The notes under the pieces are model-generated. The model worked only from the letters and a program-made list of their open reading frames with translations. It ran no database searches and was not told where the DNA came from. Shown here in pieces: positions 8,685 through 16,855 of a DNA stretch of 64,000 nucleotides. A program made the position numbers and the translations under genes. The DNA is from Pseudofulvibacter geojedonensis (lineage in GTDB: Bacteria; Bacteroidota; Bacteroidia; Flavobacteriales; Flavobacteriaceae): contig NZ_JBHTJM010000008.1 in the NCBI RefSeq assembly GCF_042675745.1, positions 1 to 64,000 of the forward strand, written 5' to 3'. Each line of letters starts with the position of its first letter. The stretch's first letter is position 1.

Positions 8685-9197
8685 ATGAAATTTATATTGA
8701 ATACAATATTTGTATTTAGCTGTATAGCATCTTTAAACGCTCAAACGAACACAATTAAAACTACAAAAGTAAAATTTAATGATTACTTAAAAGATGGAGT
8801 TTTAAATACTACCAAGGTAAAAGTAGTAACAACAAAAAGCCAGTCTGTAGCACTTAACCCACATCAGAAACAAGAATTGAATCAGGATTTAATTCATTCG
8901 CCTAAATCAATAACTAAAACAATTTATATTGATAATGATGGTGATTCTTTTTACGATTTAAAGTCTGAATTATTTTTTATGCAAGACCATTCTTCTAAAA
9001 AACATATACATGTAGATGATAACGCATTATTTATAAAAAAGGGAGGCGTACAGGTAACTAAAACAGATCTTGAAGAAATTATAAATGGTAAGAAGATGAT
9101 TTTATACTACAACAATAAAAATGAATTGGTTGTAGAGTATGTTAATACCGATGTTTCTAAAGAGGAAAACTTCTTTTTTAAGCCTTTGTTTTTATAA
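8685..9197 (+). CDS. Secreted protein of unknown function
   Basis: A 170-residue protein with a signal peptide (cleavage probably after SLNA near residue 19). The mature part is Lys/Asp-rich and includes a TIYIDNDGDSFYDL stretch, which looks like a calcium-binding type Asp loop, but only one copy is present. I recognise no family. It lies upstream of dps in the same direction, separated by 123 bp, and has its own promoter. Confidence 0.6.
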   Translation: MKFILNTIFVFSCIASLNAQTNTIKTTKVKFNDYLKDGVLNTTKVKVVTTKSQSVALNPHQKQELNQDLIHSPKSITKTIYIDNDGDSFYDLKSELFFMQDHSSKKHIHVDDNALFIKKGGVQVTKTDLEEIINGKKMILYYNNKNELVVEYVNTDVSKEENFFFKPLFL

Positions 9198-9320
9198 ATA
9201 CTAGAAGTTTTAGCATAGTATAACAAAGTTAAAAATACAGGGATAACCTAAAAGTTGGTGGGTAAGATCACTGTCAAACCACTGATTTATAAAACAATAC
9301 AAAATTTAAAAACAAAAAAA

Positions 9321-9824
9321 ATGAAATATTTAAACATAAGAGACGAAAATATTGTACCAGTTGTTAATGAGTTGAATCAATTATTATCAGATTATCAAAT
9401 CTATTATCAAAAGCTTAGGAATTTTCATTGGAATATTACTGGAGAAAACTTCTTTACACTTCATGAAAAGTTTGAGAGTATGTACATAGACTCTAGGTCT
9501 AAAATTGATGAAATTGCTGAGAGAATTTTAACATTGCAATATCATCCTATAAGTAGTTATAAAAAGTACTTAGAAGTATCTTCTATAGAAGAAGAGTCTC
9601 CATACAAAAGCGATAAAGACATGGTTGAAATATTATTAAAAGACCATAGAATATTGTTGCTTCAAATGAATAAGGTAATTAAAAAATCATCTGAAGCGAA
9701 AGACGAAGGAACAATAGATATTATTAGCGGATATATAAGTGATTTAGAAAAAACAAGTTGGATGCTAAACGCATGGTCTAAACATACAAAAGAAAGCTAT
9801 AAAGAAAACTTTATTTTATCATAA
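9321..9824 (+). CDS. dps: Dps-family DNA-protection ferritin
   Basis: A 167-residue ferritin-like four-helix protein that stores iron and protects DNA during starvation or peroxide stress. The ferroxidase ligands are recognisable: the KLRNFHWNITG helix (His), then HEKFESMYIDSRSKIDEIAERI with the Asp/Glu ligands. I chose the ATG at 9321, preceded by an A-rich stretch; an in-frame GTG at 9255 would add 22 residues with no homology. It lies among stress genes and is followed 2 bp later by a small gene of unknown function. Confidence 0.92.
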   Translation: MKYLNIRDENIVPVVNELNQLLSDYQIYYQKLRNFHWNITGENFFTLHEKFESMYIDSRSKIDEIAERILTLQYHPISSYKKYLEVSSIEEESPYKSDKDMVEILLKDHRILLLQMNKVIKKSSEAKDEGTIDIISGYISDLEKTSWMLNAWSKHTKESYKENFILS

Positions 9825-9826
9825 TT

Positions 9827-10018
9827 ATGAAATTTATATACGTAAAAAGAGAAACTAAAACCGAGAATATATTTTCTAAAAAAATGGGTAGGTTGATATC
9901 TAAAGTTACCTATGTAAAAAAGTATTTTTTAGGAGTACCAATTAAAACACTGCATAAGTATAGAAATACCTATTACGGAGAAGTAAAAAACTACAATGAT
10001 TGCCATTTATTCATTTAA
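9827..10018 (+). CDS. Small basic hypothetical protein
   Basis: A 63-residue basic protein with many Lys and Tyr and no signal peptide. It begins 2 bp after dps and is probably co-transcribed with it. Its last codons overlap the end of the convergent DUF3124 gene by 12 bp. I recognise no family. Real coding is supported by tight spacing and typical codon use, not by homology. Confidence 0.5.
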   Translation: MKFIYVKRETKTENIFSKKMGRLISKVTYVKKYFLGVPIKTLHKYRNTYYGEVKNYNDCHLFI

Positions 10019-10522
10019 AGAATAGGCATCTGTTTTAAATGCAAATGATTTGTTGCTATACTGACCAATCATTATAGCTTGTATTAATGGTTTTGTGTTT
10101 TTAGAAAAGCTACTTAATTCTACAATAAAATTTGCACCATTACCTCCTGTGTCATCATCTTCTTCTATAACATAGTTGATAGTTGCCATTGGAGGTATGC
10201 TTATTAAGTTGTTGATGAACTTTTTTACTAAATTACCATTGGTATTGTAATAATTAATTTTAGATATAAAAATTGAATCTTTAGAACTTGTGTTTCTAAT
10301 ACTTAGAGTTGCACTTAACAACTGTTTAGGATTTTGTTTATCGATATATATGTCAGAATATATTGGTACATATAGTTTATCTTGATATTTGATTTTATCT
10401 AATTTGATATTCTGATCTAATTCTAATGATTGTAACTCATCTTTTCCAGACTTGTTTAAGTTTGGATTTTTTTGATTACATGAAATAAGCAGTAAAAAGG
10501 CTAAAAGCAGCAAATATCGCAT
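10007..10522 (-). CDS. DUF3124 lipoprotein
   Basis: A 171-residue lipoprotein: the signal MRYLLLLAFLLLISC ends in a lipobox Cys at residue 15. The mature part has the DUF3124 features YVPIYSDIY, SATLSIRNTS, INYYNTNGNLV and a late GGNGANFIVE. The function of the family is unknown. I chose the ATG at 10522 because it places the lipobox correctly; the frame is open to 10651 but that extension overlaps the divergent gene. An exact leftward TATTTTTG element lies at 10556-10549, giving a leader of about 23 nt. Confidence 0.8.
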   Translation of the reverse strand: MRYLLLLAFLLLISCNQKNPNLNKSGKDELQSLELDQNIKLDKIKYQDKLYVPIYSDIYIDKQNPKQLLSATLSIRNTSSKDSIFISKINYYNTNGNLVKKFINNLISIPPMATINYVIEEDDDTGGNGANFIVELSSFSKNTKPLIQAIMIGQYSNKSFAFKTDAYSLNE

Positions 10523-10548
10523 TTGTTTAAACTTACGGTTAATACATT

Positions 10549-10556
10549 CAAAAATA
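10549..10556 (-). promoter_or_regulatory. -7 promoter element of the DUF3124 gene
   Basis: Exact leftward TAnnTTTG (TATTTTTG), 26 nt before the chosen start codon at 10522. Confidence 0.65.
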
Positions 10557-10571
10557 GCAATAAAATAAATT

Positions 10572-10967
10572 ATGAAGTATTTTAATAAAGAAGATTTTGC
10601 CCAAATTATCATCGGGTCTACAGTAGTGTCTCTACCTATTGCATTTACCAAAGAGTTTTGGGACTTGAGTTTTTCTTTACCAATCTATAATATTGTTTTA
10701 ATGGTTGTTATTTCGTTAATTTTTATTATGATTTACACAGCTTTTATTGTATTTGAGTCTCCTAAAGTCATTACTTTTAGAATTATAATTAAAAGAACTA
10801 TATTAAATTATATAATAACCATTATAATGGCATCTATTGTTTTAATTACCATTAATAAGCTTTCTTTGTTTATAGATACACTAACATCTATTAAACGCAT
10901 TTTAATATTATCTTTTCCGGCTTCTATAGGGAGTGTAATGTTTGATGGCTTAGACAAAGAGGGATAG
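10572..10967 (+). CDS. Second DUF2391-type membrane protein
   Basis: A 131-residue membrane protein that is a shorter paralogue of the DUF2391 protein at 6662-7156. Both share the start of helix 1 (QIIIGSTVVSLPIAFTKEFW here) and a C-terminal IKRILILSFPAS. The longer N-terminal cytoplasmic part of the other copy is missing. It is divergent from the DUF3124 lipoprotein with only 49 bp between starts, and its function is unknown. Confidence 0.65.
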   Translation: MKYFNKEDFAQIIIGSTVVSLPIAFTKEFWDLSFSLPIYNIVLMVVISLIFIMIYTAFIVFESPKVITFRIIIKRTILNYIITIIMASIVLITINKLSLFIDTLTSIKRILILSFPASIGSVMFDGLDKEG

Positions 10968-11045
10968 TAAAACGCATGGTTTACTTTTTATAAAAGCTAC
11001 TTAAAAGTTTTAAAAAGTATAGTAATTTAGACAAGTATTGTAATA

Positions 11046-12092
11046 ATGTTTTTAAGTGATATGAATAAAGAAGAAAAACAATATAAAAAACCAACTTATA
11101 AAATAAAAGCCCCTTTAAAAGAGCATTTAAAAACCTATTCTAGGTATGCTGATTTACCTTTAACTTACGATGATTTAACGGTATATCAAGATTTAATTCC
11201 AGTTACCAACGATGCAGGAGAATCTAATTTGTGGTTGCTGGTAATTTATAATAGTTATGATATAGATAGAATATACGAGCAGCTAATTCAAATTTACGAA
11301 TTATTAGTGGCCGATGGTGATAAGGTGCCCTTTTTAAAGATTGAACGAATTGAATTTTGCTCTTTTGGAAATTCGCAGCCTTTTAGGATTAAGGTGAAAA
11401 ATGAAATAAACGACAATCATGATTATTTTTATATTAAGAGAGCAGACTCTTCTAGAGTTTACGGTTTAGAGTTAGAAGAAATATTCTCTCCAGACAAGGT
11501 TTCTTTTTTAGTAAACAATAGTACTATTGTTATAGAACATATAGTAGGAATTCCTTGTGATGAATTTATAAAAACCTATAGCAATATAGAGATAGAAAAT
11601 AGGCTAGGATTTGCTAAGGAGTTTGTTAAGTTTAACGAAAGGTGTTTTGTGCGTTTATTAGGAGATATTAGGGCTTATAATTTTATAATTGAAATTATTC
11701 AAGATTTTGACAATGTTCAATATAGAATGCGTTCAATAGATTTTGATCAGCAAAGTTATGAAGGTAGGAAGAGTTTATATTTACCACAATACTTTAGAGA
11801 CAATATTAAATTAGTAAACCATGCTCAAGAAATGTTGTTACCAGAAATTTCTAACCAATATGCAAGAGAAGAAAGAGTAGCAATGAGAAAAAGATTTTTA
11901 GCCTCAAGGCAACGAACTAAAAGTCTTTTACGTAAAATGAGAAGAGATAATATTTCTACTATAGAGCATATTAATAGGTTAAAAAAAGAATTGGGTGCTT
12001 ACCATAAAAACGAAGAGTTTAAAAACTGTAAAAATATGGGTGAAATTCTTACGCTACACCTTGAGCAAAAGTTAGGGATAAAAATATTTTAA
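11046..12092 (+). CDS. Uncharacterised protein with kinase-like motifs
   Basis: A 348-residue soluble protein without a family I can name. Motifs in the middle follow the order of a protein-kinase/aminoglycoside-kinase fold: a candidate ATP-binding Lys (K131 in YFYIKRA), a Glu-rich helix (E142-E145), a hydrophobic hinge ending in Gly (IVIEHIVG, 161-168), a catalytic-loop-like LLGDIRAYN (D207, N212) and a metal-binding IDFD (D232). The C-terminal third is Arg/Lys-rich and helical. A start at 11061 is also possible. It sits alone between stress genes and the polyamine operon. Confidence 0.5.
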   Translation: MFLSDMNKEEKQYKKPTYKIKAPLKEHLKTYSRYADLPLTYDDLTVYQDLIPVTNDAGESNLWLLVIYNSYDIDRIYEQLIQIYELLVADGDKVPFLKIERIEFCSFGNSQPFRIKVKNEINDNHDYFYIKRADSSRVYGLELEEIFSPDKVSFLVNNSTIVIEHIVGIPCDEFIKTYSNIEIENRLGFAKEFVKFNERCFVRLLGDIRAYNFIIEIIQDFDNVQYRMRSIDFDQQSYEGRKSLYLPQYFRDNIKLVNHAQEMLLPEISNQYAREERVAMRKRFLASRQRTKSLLRKMRRDNISTIEHINRLKKELGAYHKNEEFKNCKNMGEILTLHLEQKLGIKIF

Positions 12093-12259
12093 GCTCAATA
12101 ATTGATTTAATTGCCTTATTTTTTTAATGATTTTAGTCTTAAAAAGTAATAATATTTTATTTTTTTAGTACAAAAATATCTTTCAATCGACTGTTTATCA
12201 AGGGTTTTAAAAAAAAATATTTTTTTTAAACATTTTTTATTTTGTATTTAAAAAAATAC

Positions 12260-12267
12260 TACATTTG
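12260..12267 (+). promoter_or_regulatory. -7 promoter element of the polyamine operon
   Basis: Exact TAnnTTTG (TACATTTG), with a TTTG at 12241-12244 as a possible, somewhat close, -33 element. Confidence 0.65.
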
Positions 12268-12280
12268 ATATTAGTGTAAT

Positions 12281-12574
12281 ATGAGTCTATTGCATAAAAT
12301 ATGTTCTAGACGCAGTGCCATAAATATAATGAAACGTAATTTCATGTTCGGGCTTTGGACTATAAGGAAGTCTAATTCCAAAGCTTTTCAAGGGATTGAA
12401 AACCGAATCATAGGGCTGGCTTCTAAAAAACAATTTATGACCTCATCATTTAGTTTATTCAAAACTAAATTAGACCTTTTTGTTTATAGAATTTGATTAG
12501 AATAAAATCACTTTAGGTTTTATTTATTAATTTTTTTGCTTGGTTTTTCCCGGGCTTTAATCACATTTTATATC
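12281..12574 (+). ncRNA. Candidate structured leader RNA upstream of arginine decarboxylase
   Basis: Four perfect stems occur in series: 12329-12334 with 12340-12345 (6 bp, loop CGTAA); 12352-12359 with 12377-12384 (8 bp, 17-nt loop); 12385-12391 with 12396-12402 (7 bp, GGGA tetraloop of the GNRA type) directly abutting the previous stem; and 12448-12456 with 12462-12470 (9 bp, 5-nt loop). The abutting stems suggest coaxial stacking. The CGGGCTTT at 12350-12357 recurs at 12552-12559 near the start codon, which could allow an alternative pairing. I match it to no known riboswitch class. Confidence 0.5.
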
Positions 12575-13969
12575 ATGAATACTAGATATATAGATTTAAT
12601 TGAGCAAACTTTCGAGTTTCCTCAACAAGAATTCTATTTACAAAACGGAACACTAAATTTCCATAACATAGACTTAATTAAAGTAATAGAGGAACACGGT
12701 ACTCCTTTAAAAATCACCTATTTACCAAAAATAAGTGAAAACATTTTGCAAGCTAAAAAATGGTTTAACGATGCCATTAAAAAGCATAATTATAAAGGCA
12801 AGTATTTTTACTCGTATTGCACTAAGAGCTCTCATTTTAAACATGTATTAAACGAAGCTCTAAAAAATGATATTCATATTGAAACATCATCGGCTTTTGA
12901 TATCAACATTGTAGAAAAATTAAAAGAAGAAGGAAAGATATCTGATAAAACATATGTTGTATGTAACGGTTTTAAAAGAGATGAATACATAAAAAATATT
13001 GCTCGTTTAATTAATAACGGTCACAAGAACTGTATTCCTGTTATAGACAATTATGAAGAGTTAAGCTTGCTTCAGCAAGAAACTAAAAAGAAGTTAAAGC
13101 TAGGAATTAGGATAGCTTCTGAAGAAGAGCCTAAGTTCGAGTTTTATACTTCTAGATTGGGTATAGGTTACAAGAATATTTTAAATTTTTATAGAAAAGA
13201 AATTAAAAGCAATAAAAAAGCAGAGGTAAAAATGCTTCACTTTTTTATTAATACAGGTATAAAAGATAATGCTTATTACTGGAATGAATTGAATAAGTGT
13301 CTTAAGGTTTATATAGATTTAAAGCGCATTTGTCCGAGTTTAGATACTTTGAATATAGGAGGAGGTTTTCCAATAAAAACTTCTTTAGGGTTTAGTTATG
13401 ACTATCAATATATGATTGATGAAATTATAAACCAGATACAACTAGCCTGTGAAGAAGCAGAGGTTGCTACACCAAATATTTTTACAGAGTTTGGGAGTTA
13501 TACAGTTGGAGAAAGCGGAGCGAATATTTATAAGGTTCTTTATCAGAAAAAGCAAAATGATAGAGAAAGCTGGAATATGATAGACTCATCGTTTATAACA
13601 ACTCTTCCAGATAGTTGGGCAATAAACAGGCGATTTATTATGCTGCCAATTAATAGGTGGAACGATAACTATGAACGTGTTTTATTAGGAGGACTTACTT
13701 GTGATAGTGACGATTATTACAACTCAGAACAACATATAAACGCTATTTATTTACCTAAATACAAAGAAGGAGTTCCTTTATACATAGGTTTTTTTAATAC
13801 AGGAGCTTATCAAGATAGTATAGGTGGTTATGGTGGTTTACAGCACTGCTTAATACCACAACCAAAACACATTTTAATTAATAAAGATGCAGAAGGAAAT
13901 ATTAAAACTTCTGTTTATAAAGAAAAACAAACACATAACGATTTTTTAAAAATATTAGGATATGAATAA
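12575..13969 (+). CDS. speA: Arginine decarboxylase, PLP-dependent
   Basis: A 464-residue alanine-racemase-fold decarboxylase of the type found in Bacteroidota, converting arginine to agmatine. The PLP-lysine is K84 in YSYCTKSS; the phosphate-binding glycines are in LNIGGGFPIKT and a conserved TEFGSY follows. It is shorter than E. coli SpeA (about 650 residues) because it lacks that enzyme's extra domains. The frame is open to a TTG at 12536, but homology begins at the ATG at 12575. Its end overlaps the agmatinase start by 8 bp, and a long structured leader precedes it. Confidence 0.88.
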   Translation: MNTRYIDLIEQTFEFPQQEFYLQNGTLNFHNIDLIKVIEEHGTPLKITYLPKISENILQAKKWFNDAIKKHNYKGKYFYSYCTKSSHFKHVLNEALKNDIHIETSSAFDINIVEKLKEEGKISDKTYVVCNGFKRDEYIKNIARLINNGHKNCIPVIDNYEELSLLQQETKKKLKLGIRIASEEEPKFEFYTSRLGIGYKNILNFYRKEIKSNKKAEVKMLHFFINTGIKDNAYYWNELNKCLKVYIDLKRICPSLDTLNIGGGFPIKTSLGFSYDYQYMIDEIINQIQLACEEAEVATPNIFTEFGSYTVGESGANIYKVLYQKKQNDRESWNMIDSSFITTLPDSWAINRRFIMLPINRWNDNYERVLLGGLTCDSDDYYNSEQHINAIYLPKYKEGVPLYIGFFNTGAYQDSIGGYGGLQHCLIPQPKHILINKDAEGNIKTSVYKEKQTHNDFLKILGYE

Positions 13970-14891
13970 TTATGCAGGAATCCCAAATGAGTACGCAAAG
14001 CTAGATAAGTCTGGTATCGTTTTAATTCCTGTTCCGTATGACGGAACTAGTACTTGGCAAAAAGGAGCAGATAAAGGACCAAAAGCTTTTTTAGAGGCTT
14101 CAGAAAATATGGAGTTATATGATATTGAAACCGATTCGGAAGTATATAAAAACGGTATTTATTTAGCTCCAGAAGTTTTAGAAAAAACATCGCCAGAAGC
14201 AATGGTAGAAGAAGTTCATAGAGTTGTAAAAGCCTTTATAAACAAAAAGAAGTTTGTAACCATATTTGGTGGTGAGCATTCTGTTTCTATAGGAACAATT
14301 AGAGCGTTTAACGAGTCTTTTAATAATTTAACGGTTCTTCAATTAGATGCTCATGCAGATTTAAGAAAAACCTATGAGGGATCTAGTTGTAACCATGCGT
14401 GTGCTGTTTATGAGGCCAGTCAAACAACTAACCTAATTCAGGTAGGAATAAGGAGTATGGATGCTGTTGAAAAAACAGTTATGGATCCTGACAAGGTGTT
14501 TTTTGCTCAAGATATGGTTAACGATGATTATTGGATGGAAAACGCTATAGATTTAATGACTAATAATGTATTTATAACTATAGATTTAGATGTGTTAGAC
14601 CCATCTATATTTCCTTCAACGGGTACTCCGGAACCTGGAGGTTTATTGTGGTATGAAACATTAGAATTTCTTAAAAAAGTATTTCAAGAGAAAAATGTAG
14701 TAGGATTCGATATAGTAGAATTATGCCCAAATAAAGAAGATAAAGCTTCAGATTTTTTAGCAGCTAAATTGTATTACAAAATGCTTAGCTACAAGTTTGA
14801 ATTAGAAAAAGAGGATTTTGAGTTTGAAGTAGAGTTTTCTGAAGAAAAAATAAATAAAAACAACCAATTTGAAGACGAAGATTATGAATAA
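13962..14891 (+). CDS. speB: Agmatinase (ureohydrolase family)
   Basis: A 309-residue enzyme hydrolysing agmatine to putrescine and urea. All metal-site motifs of the arginase/agmatinase family are present: GGEHS near residue 106, DAHADLR near 130 and TIDLDVLDPS near 210, which bind the two manganese ions. It overlaps the end of the decarboxylase and the start of the following DHS-like gene, indicating one tightly coupled operon. The final 35 residues are unusually acidic. Family and operon context favour agmatinase over arginase. Confidence 0.92.
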   Translation: MNNYAGIPNEYAKLDKSGIVLIPVPYDGTSTWQKGADKGPKAFLEASENMELYDIETDSEVYKNGIYLAPEVLEKTSPEAMVEEVHRVVKAFINKKKFVTIFGGEHSVSIGTIRAFNESFNNLTVLQLDAHADLRKTYEGSSCNHACAVYEASQTTNLIQVGIRSMDAVEKTVMDPDKVFFAQDMVNDDYWMENAIDLMTNNVFITIDLDVLDPSIFPSTGTPEPGGLLWYETLEFLKKVFQEKNVVGFDIVELCPNKEDKASDFLAAKLYYKMLSYKFELEKEDFEFEVEFSEEKINKNNQFEDEDYE

Positions 14892-15855
14892 CGGTAATAT
14901 TAAACAGTTTATAGAAAACAACTTTTTACATTTTAATGCTGCAAGTTTAGTCGACGCAGCTAAAGCTTATGAAGAGCAATTAAATTTAAATGCTAAAATG
15001 TTGGTATCGTTAGCAGGAGCTATGAGTACTGCAGAAATTGGAAAAACATTTGCAGAGATGATTAGGCAAAATAAAGTTCATATTATATCGTGTACTGGTG
15101 CTAACTTAGAAGAGGATATTATGAACTTGGTTGCACATTCTCATTATGAGAGAGTACCTAACTATAGAGATTTAACTCCAAAAGACGAGTGGGATTTATT
15201 AGAGAGAGGATTAAATAGAGTAACAGATACCTGCATACCAGAAGAAGAAGCATTTAGACGTTTGCAAAAGCACATTTTTGATATTTGGAAAACAGCAGAA
15301 AATAACGGAGAAAGATTGTTTCCTCATGAGTTTATGTATAGGCTTTTAATGTCGGGTGTTTTAGAGCAGTATTATGAAATAGATCCGAATAACTCATGGA
15401 TGTTAGCAGCGGCTAAAGCAAACTTACCAATGGTTGTTCCTGGTTGGGAAGATAGTACTATGGGGAATATTTTTGCTTCATATGTACTTAAAGGAGAACT
15501 AAAAGCTAGCACTATGAAATCTGGAATAGAATACATGACGTTTCTAGCTAGTTGGTATACAGAAAACTCTAAAAATGGTATTGGCTTCTTTCAGGTTGGA
15601 GGAGGTATAGCAGGAGATTTTCCTATTTGTGTAGTGCCTATGCTATATCAAGATATGGAGGAAGAAGAAACTCCTTTTTGGAGTTATTTCTGCCAGATAA
15701 GTGATTCAACTACTAGTTATGGATCTTATTCTGGAGCTGTGCCTAATGAAAAAATTACTTGGGGTAAGTTAGATATAGATACACCAAAATTTATTATAGA
15801 ATCTGATGCTACAATAGTAGCGCCACTAATATTTGCTTATTTATTAAACCTGTAG
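14884..15855 (+). CDS. Deoxyhypusine synthase-like protein, likely homospermidine synthase
   Basis: A 323-residue NAD-dependent enzyme of the deoxyhypusine synthase family. The catalytic Lys is preserved as K295 in ITWGKL, matching the SWGK of eukaryotic enzymes, and NAD-binding segments such as ISCTGANLEED and QVGGGIAGD are present. Bacteria lack eIF5A, so deoxyhypusine formation is unlikely. Plant homospermidine synthase evolved from this family and Flavobacteriaceae contain homospermidine, so conversion of putrescine to homospermidine is the natural inference. I chose the ATG at 14884 over a TTG at 14869. It overlaps agmatinase by 8 bp. Confidence 0.8.
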   Translation: MNNGNIKQFIENNFLHFNAASLVDAAKAYEEQLNLNAKMLVSLAGAMSTAEIGKTFAEMIRQNKVHIISCTGANLEEDIMNLVAHSHYERVPNYRDLTPKDEWDLLERGLNRVTDTCIPEEEAFRRLQKHIFDIWKTAENNGERLFPHEFMYRLLMSGVLEQYYEIDPNNSWMLAAAKANLPMVVPGWEDSTMGNIFASYVLKGELKASTMKSGIEYMTFLASWYTENSKNGIGFFQVGGGIAGDFPICVVPMLYQDMEEEETPFWSYFCQISDSTTSYGSYSGAVPNEKITWGKLDIDTPKFIIESDATIVAPLIFAYLLNL

Positions 15856-15857
15856 TT

Positions 15858-16130
15858 ATGAAAAGAGTAATAGTAGACTATAAAAAAATAACTAATGAAT
15901 TATTAGAAGAGCTAGTTAACAAATTTCCAGCTGGATATGGAGATGAAGATATTATTGGTTTTAAAAATGCTAAAGGAGAAGAAATAGAAGCTGTAGAAAT
16001 TAAAACAAATGATACAGTTTACTTAGTAAAAGTAGGTTTAAAACTAACTAAAGCTATGGAAAATTTTTCTGATGATGATTTAGATATAGATTTAGAAAAC
16101 GATGAGTTTAATGATTACGTAAACGATTAA
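15858..16130 (+). CDS. Small acidic conserved protein
   Basis: A 90-residue protein with an N-terminal alpha/beta part (MKRVIVDYKKITNEL, then a YGDEDIIGFKN turn) and a very acidic C-terminal tail of about 20 residues. Homologues in Bacteroidota are common and have sometimes been labelled DNA primase without support that I can see. It begins 2 bp after the DHS-like gene and is surely co-transcribed with the polyamine genes. Function unknown. Confidence 0.65.
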   Translation: MKRVIVDYKKITNELLEELVNKFPAGYGDEDIIGFKNAKGEEIEAVEIKTNDTVYLVKVGLKLTKAMENFSDDDLDIDLENDEFNDYVND

Positions 16131-16134
16131 AATT

Positions 16135-16395
16135 ATGTACGATATAGAATATAAAGAGTTAAGAACTGCAATAGGAGTTTTTAAAAAACATTTTAATGGA
16201 TACTATTCTTTTGAATTAGCTAATGGAGATATAATTGTTTTTGAACAGGTAGACTCAAGCATATCTAAAGAGTATCAATTAAAATCTAATAAACATATTG
16301 ATATGGTTTTTGAGATAACGTACTCAGAATCATACGATGAGTTTGAAAGTGATGATTTTATAATTTTTAAGCTAGAAGACTTAAAGCTTTTATAA
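16135..16395 (+). CDS. Small hypothetical protein in the polyamine operon
   Basis: An 86-residue soluble acidic protein with alternating short strands (YYSFELANGDIIVFEQ). No known family is recognised and no signal peptide or membrane segment is visible. Spacing of 4 bp on each side ties it to the operon between the acidic protein and the Nudix gene. Confidence 0.6.
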   Translation: MYDIEYKELRTAIGVFKKHFNGYYSFELANGDIIVFEQVDSSISKEYQLKSNKHIDMVFEITYSESYDEFESDDFIIFKLEDLKLL

Positions 16396-16399
16396 CGAA

Positions 16400-16822
16400 A
16401 TGAAAACAATTAAAAGAGCACGTATAGTCATTTTTCACGATTCTAAACTATTGCTTTTAAAAAAAGATATAAAGAAAAGCTATACGTTTCCTGGTGGAGT
16501 TGTAAAGAAAGAAGAGACTTTAAAAGAAGGATTAATTAGAGAAGTATACGAAGAAATAGGAGCAAAAGTAGCTAAGAAAGACTTGAGATATTTAGCATCG
16601 TTTTCAATGGCTAAGGGAAATAAAAAGGAAGAAAACCATTATTACTTATTAATGAATCCAGAACAGTTTCAGTTTAAGTTATTAGAAACATTTAAATTTT
16701 CTGAGCTTAGTTGGGTAAACATTATTAAGGCTTCTAATAAGTTAAAACTTAAAGAAAGGTTTGTAGTAGAAGATATTTTATTATCGAGCTACCATAAGAG
16801 CTATAACGATTTTCTTGTTTAA
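16400..16822 (+). CDS. Nudix hydrolase
   Basis: A 140-residue Nudix-fold hydrolase that cleaves a nucleoside-diphosphate-linked substrate. The Nudix box is complete: G at the start of GVVKKEE, then REVYEEIG around residues 55-62, supplying the metal-binding glutamates. The substrate cannot be inferred. It is in the polyamine operon, 4 bp after the previous gene. A link between polyamine synthesis and nucleotide clean-up is possible but unproven. Confidence 0.88.
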   Translation: MKTIKRARIVIFHDSKLLLLKKDIKKSYTFPGGVVKKEETLKEGLIREVYEEIGAKVAKKDLRYLASFSMAKGNKKEENHYYLLMNPEQFQFKLLETFKFSELSWVNIIKASNKLKLKERFVVEDILLSSYHKSYNDFLV

Positions 16823-16855
16823 AGACTCTTTAAGTGGCAATAATTACGAGACATT

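Larger units (their letters stand above)
12093..12574 (+). other. Promoter and long leader of the polyamine operon
   Basis: The first 170 bp are an AT-rich tract. An exact -7 element (TACATTTG) lies at 12260-12267, so transcription should begin near 12272 and run about 300 nt before the arginine decarboxylase start at 12575. The leader contains several strong hairpins (separate entry) and a 71-codon open frame from 12281 to 12496. Confidence 0.65.

Noticed and set aside
9255..9320. GTG start for dps
   Set aside because: The extension lacks family similarity and the ATG at 9321 is preceded by a typical A-rich stretch.
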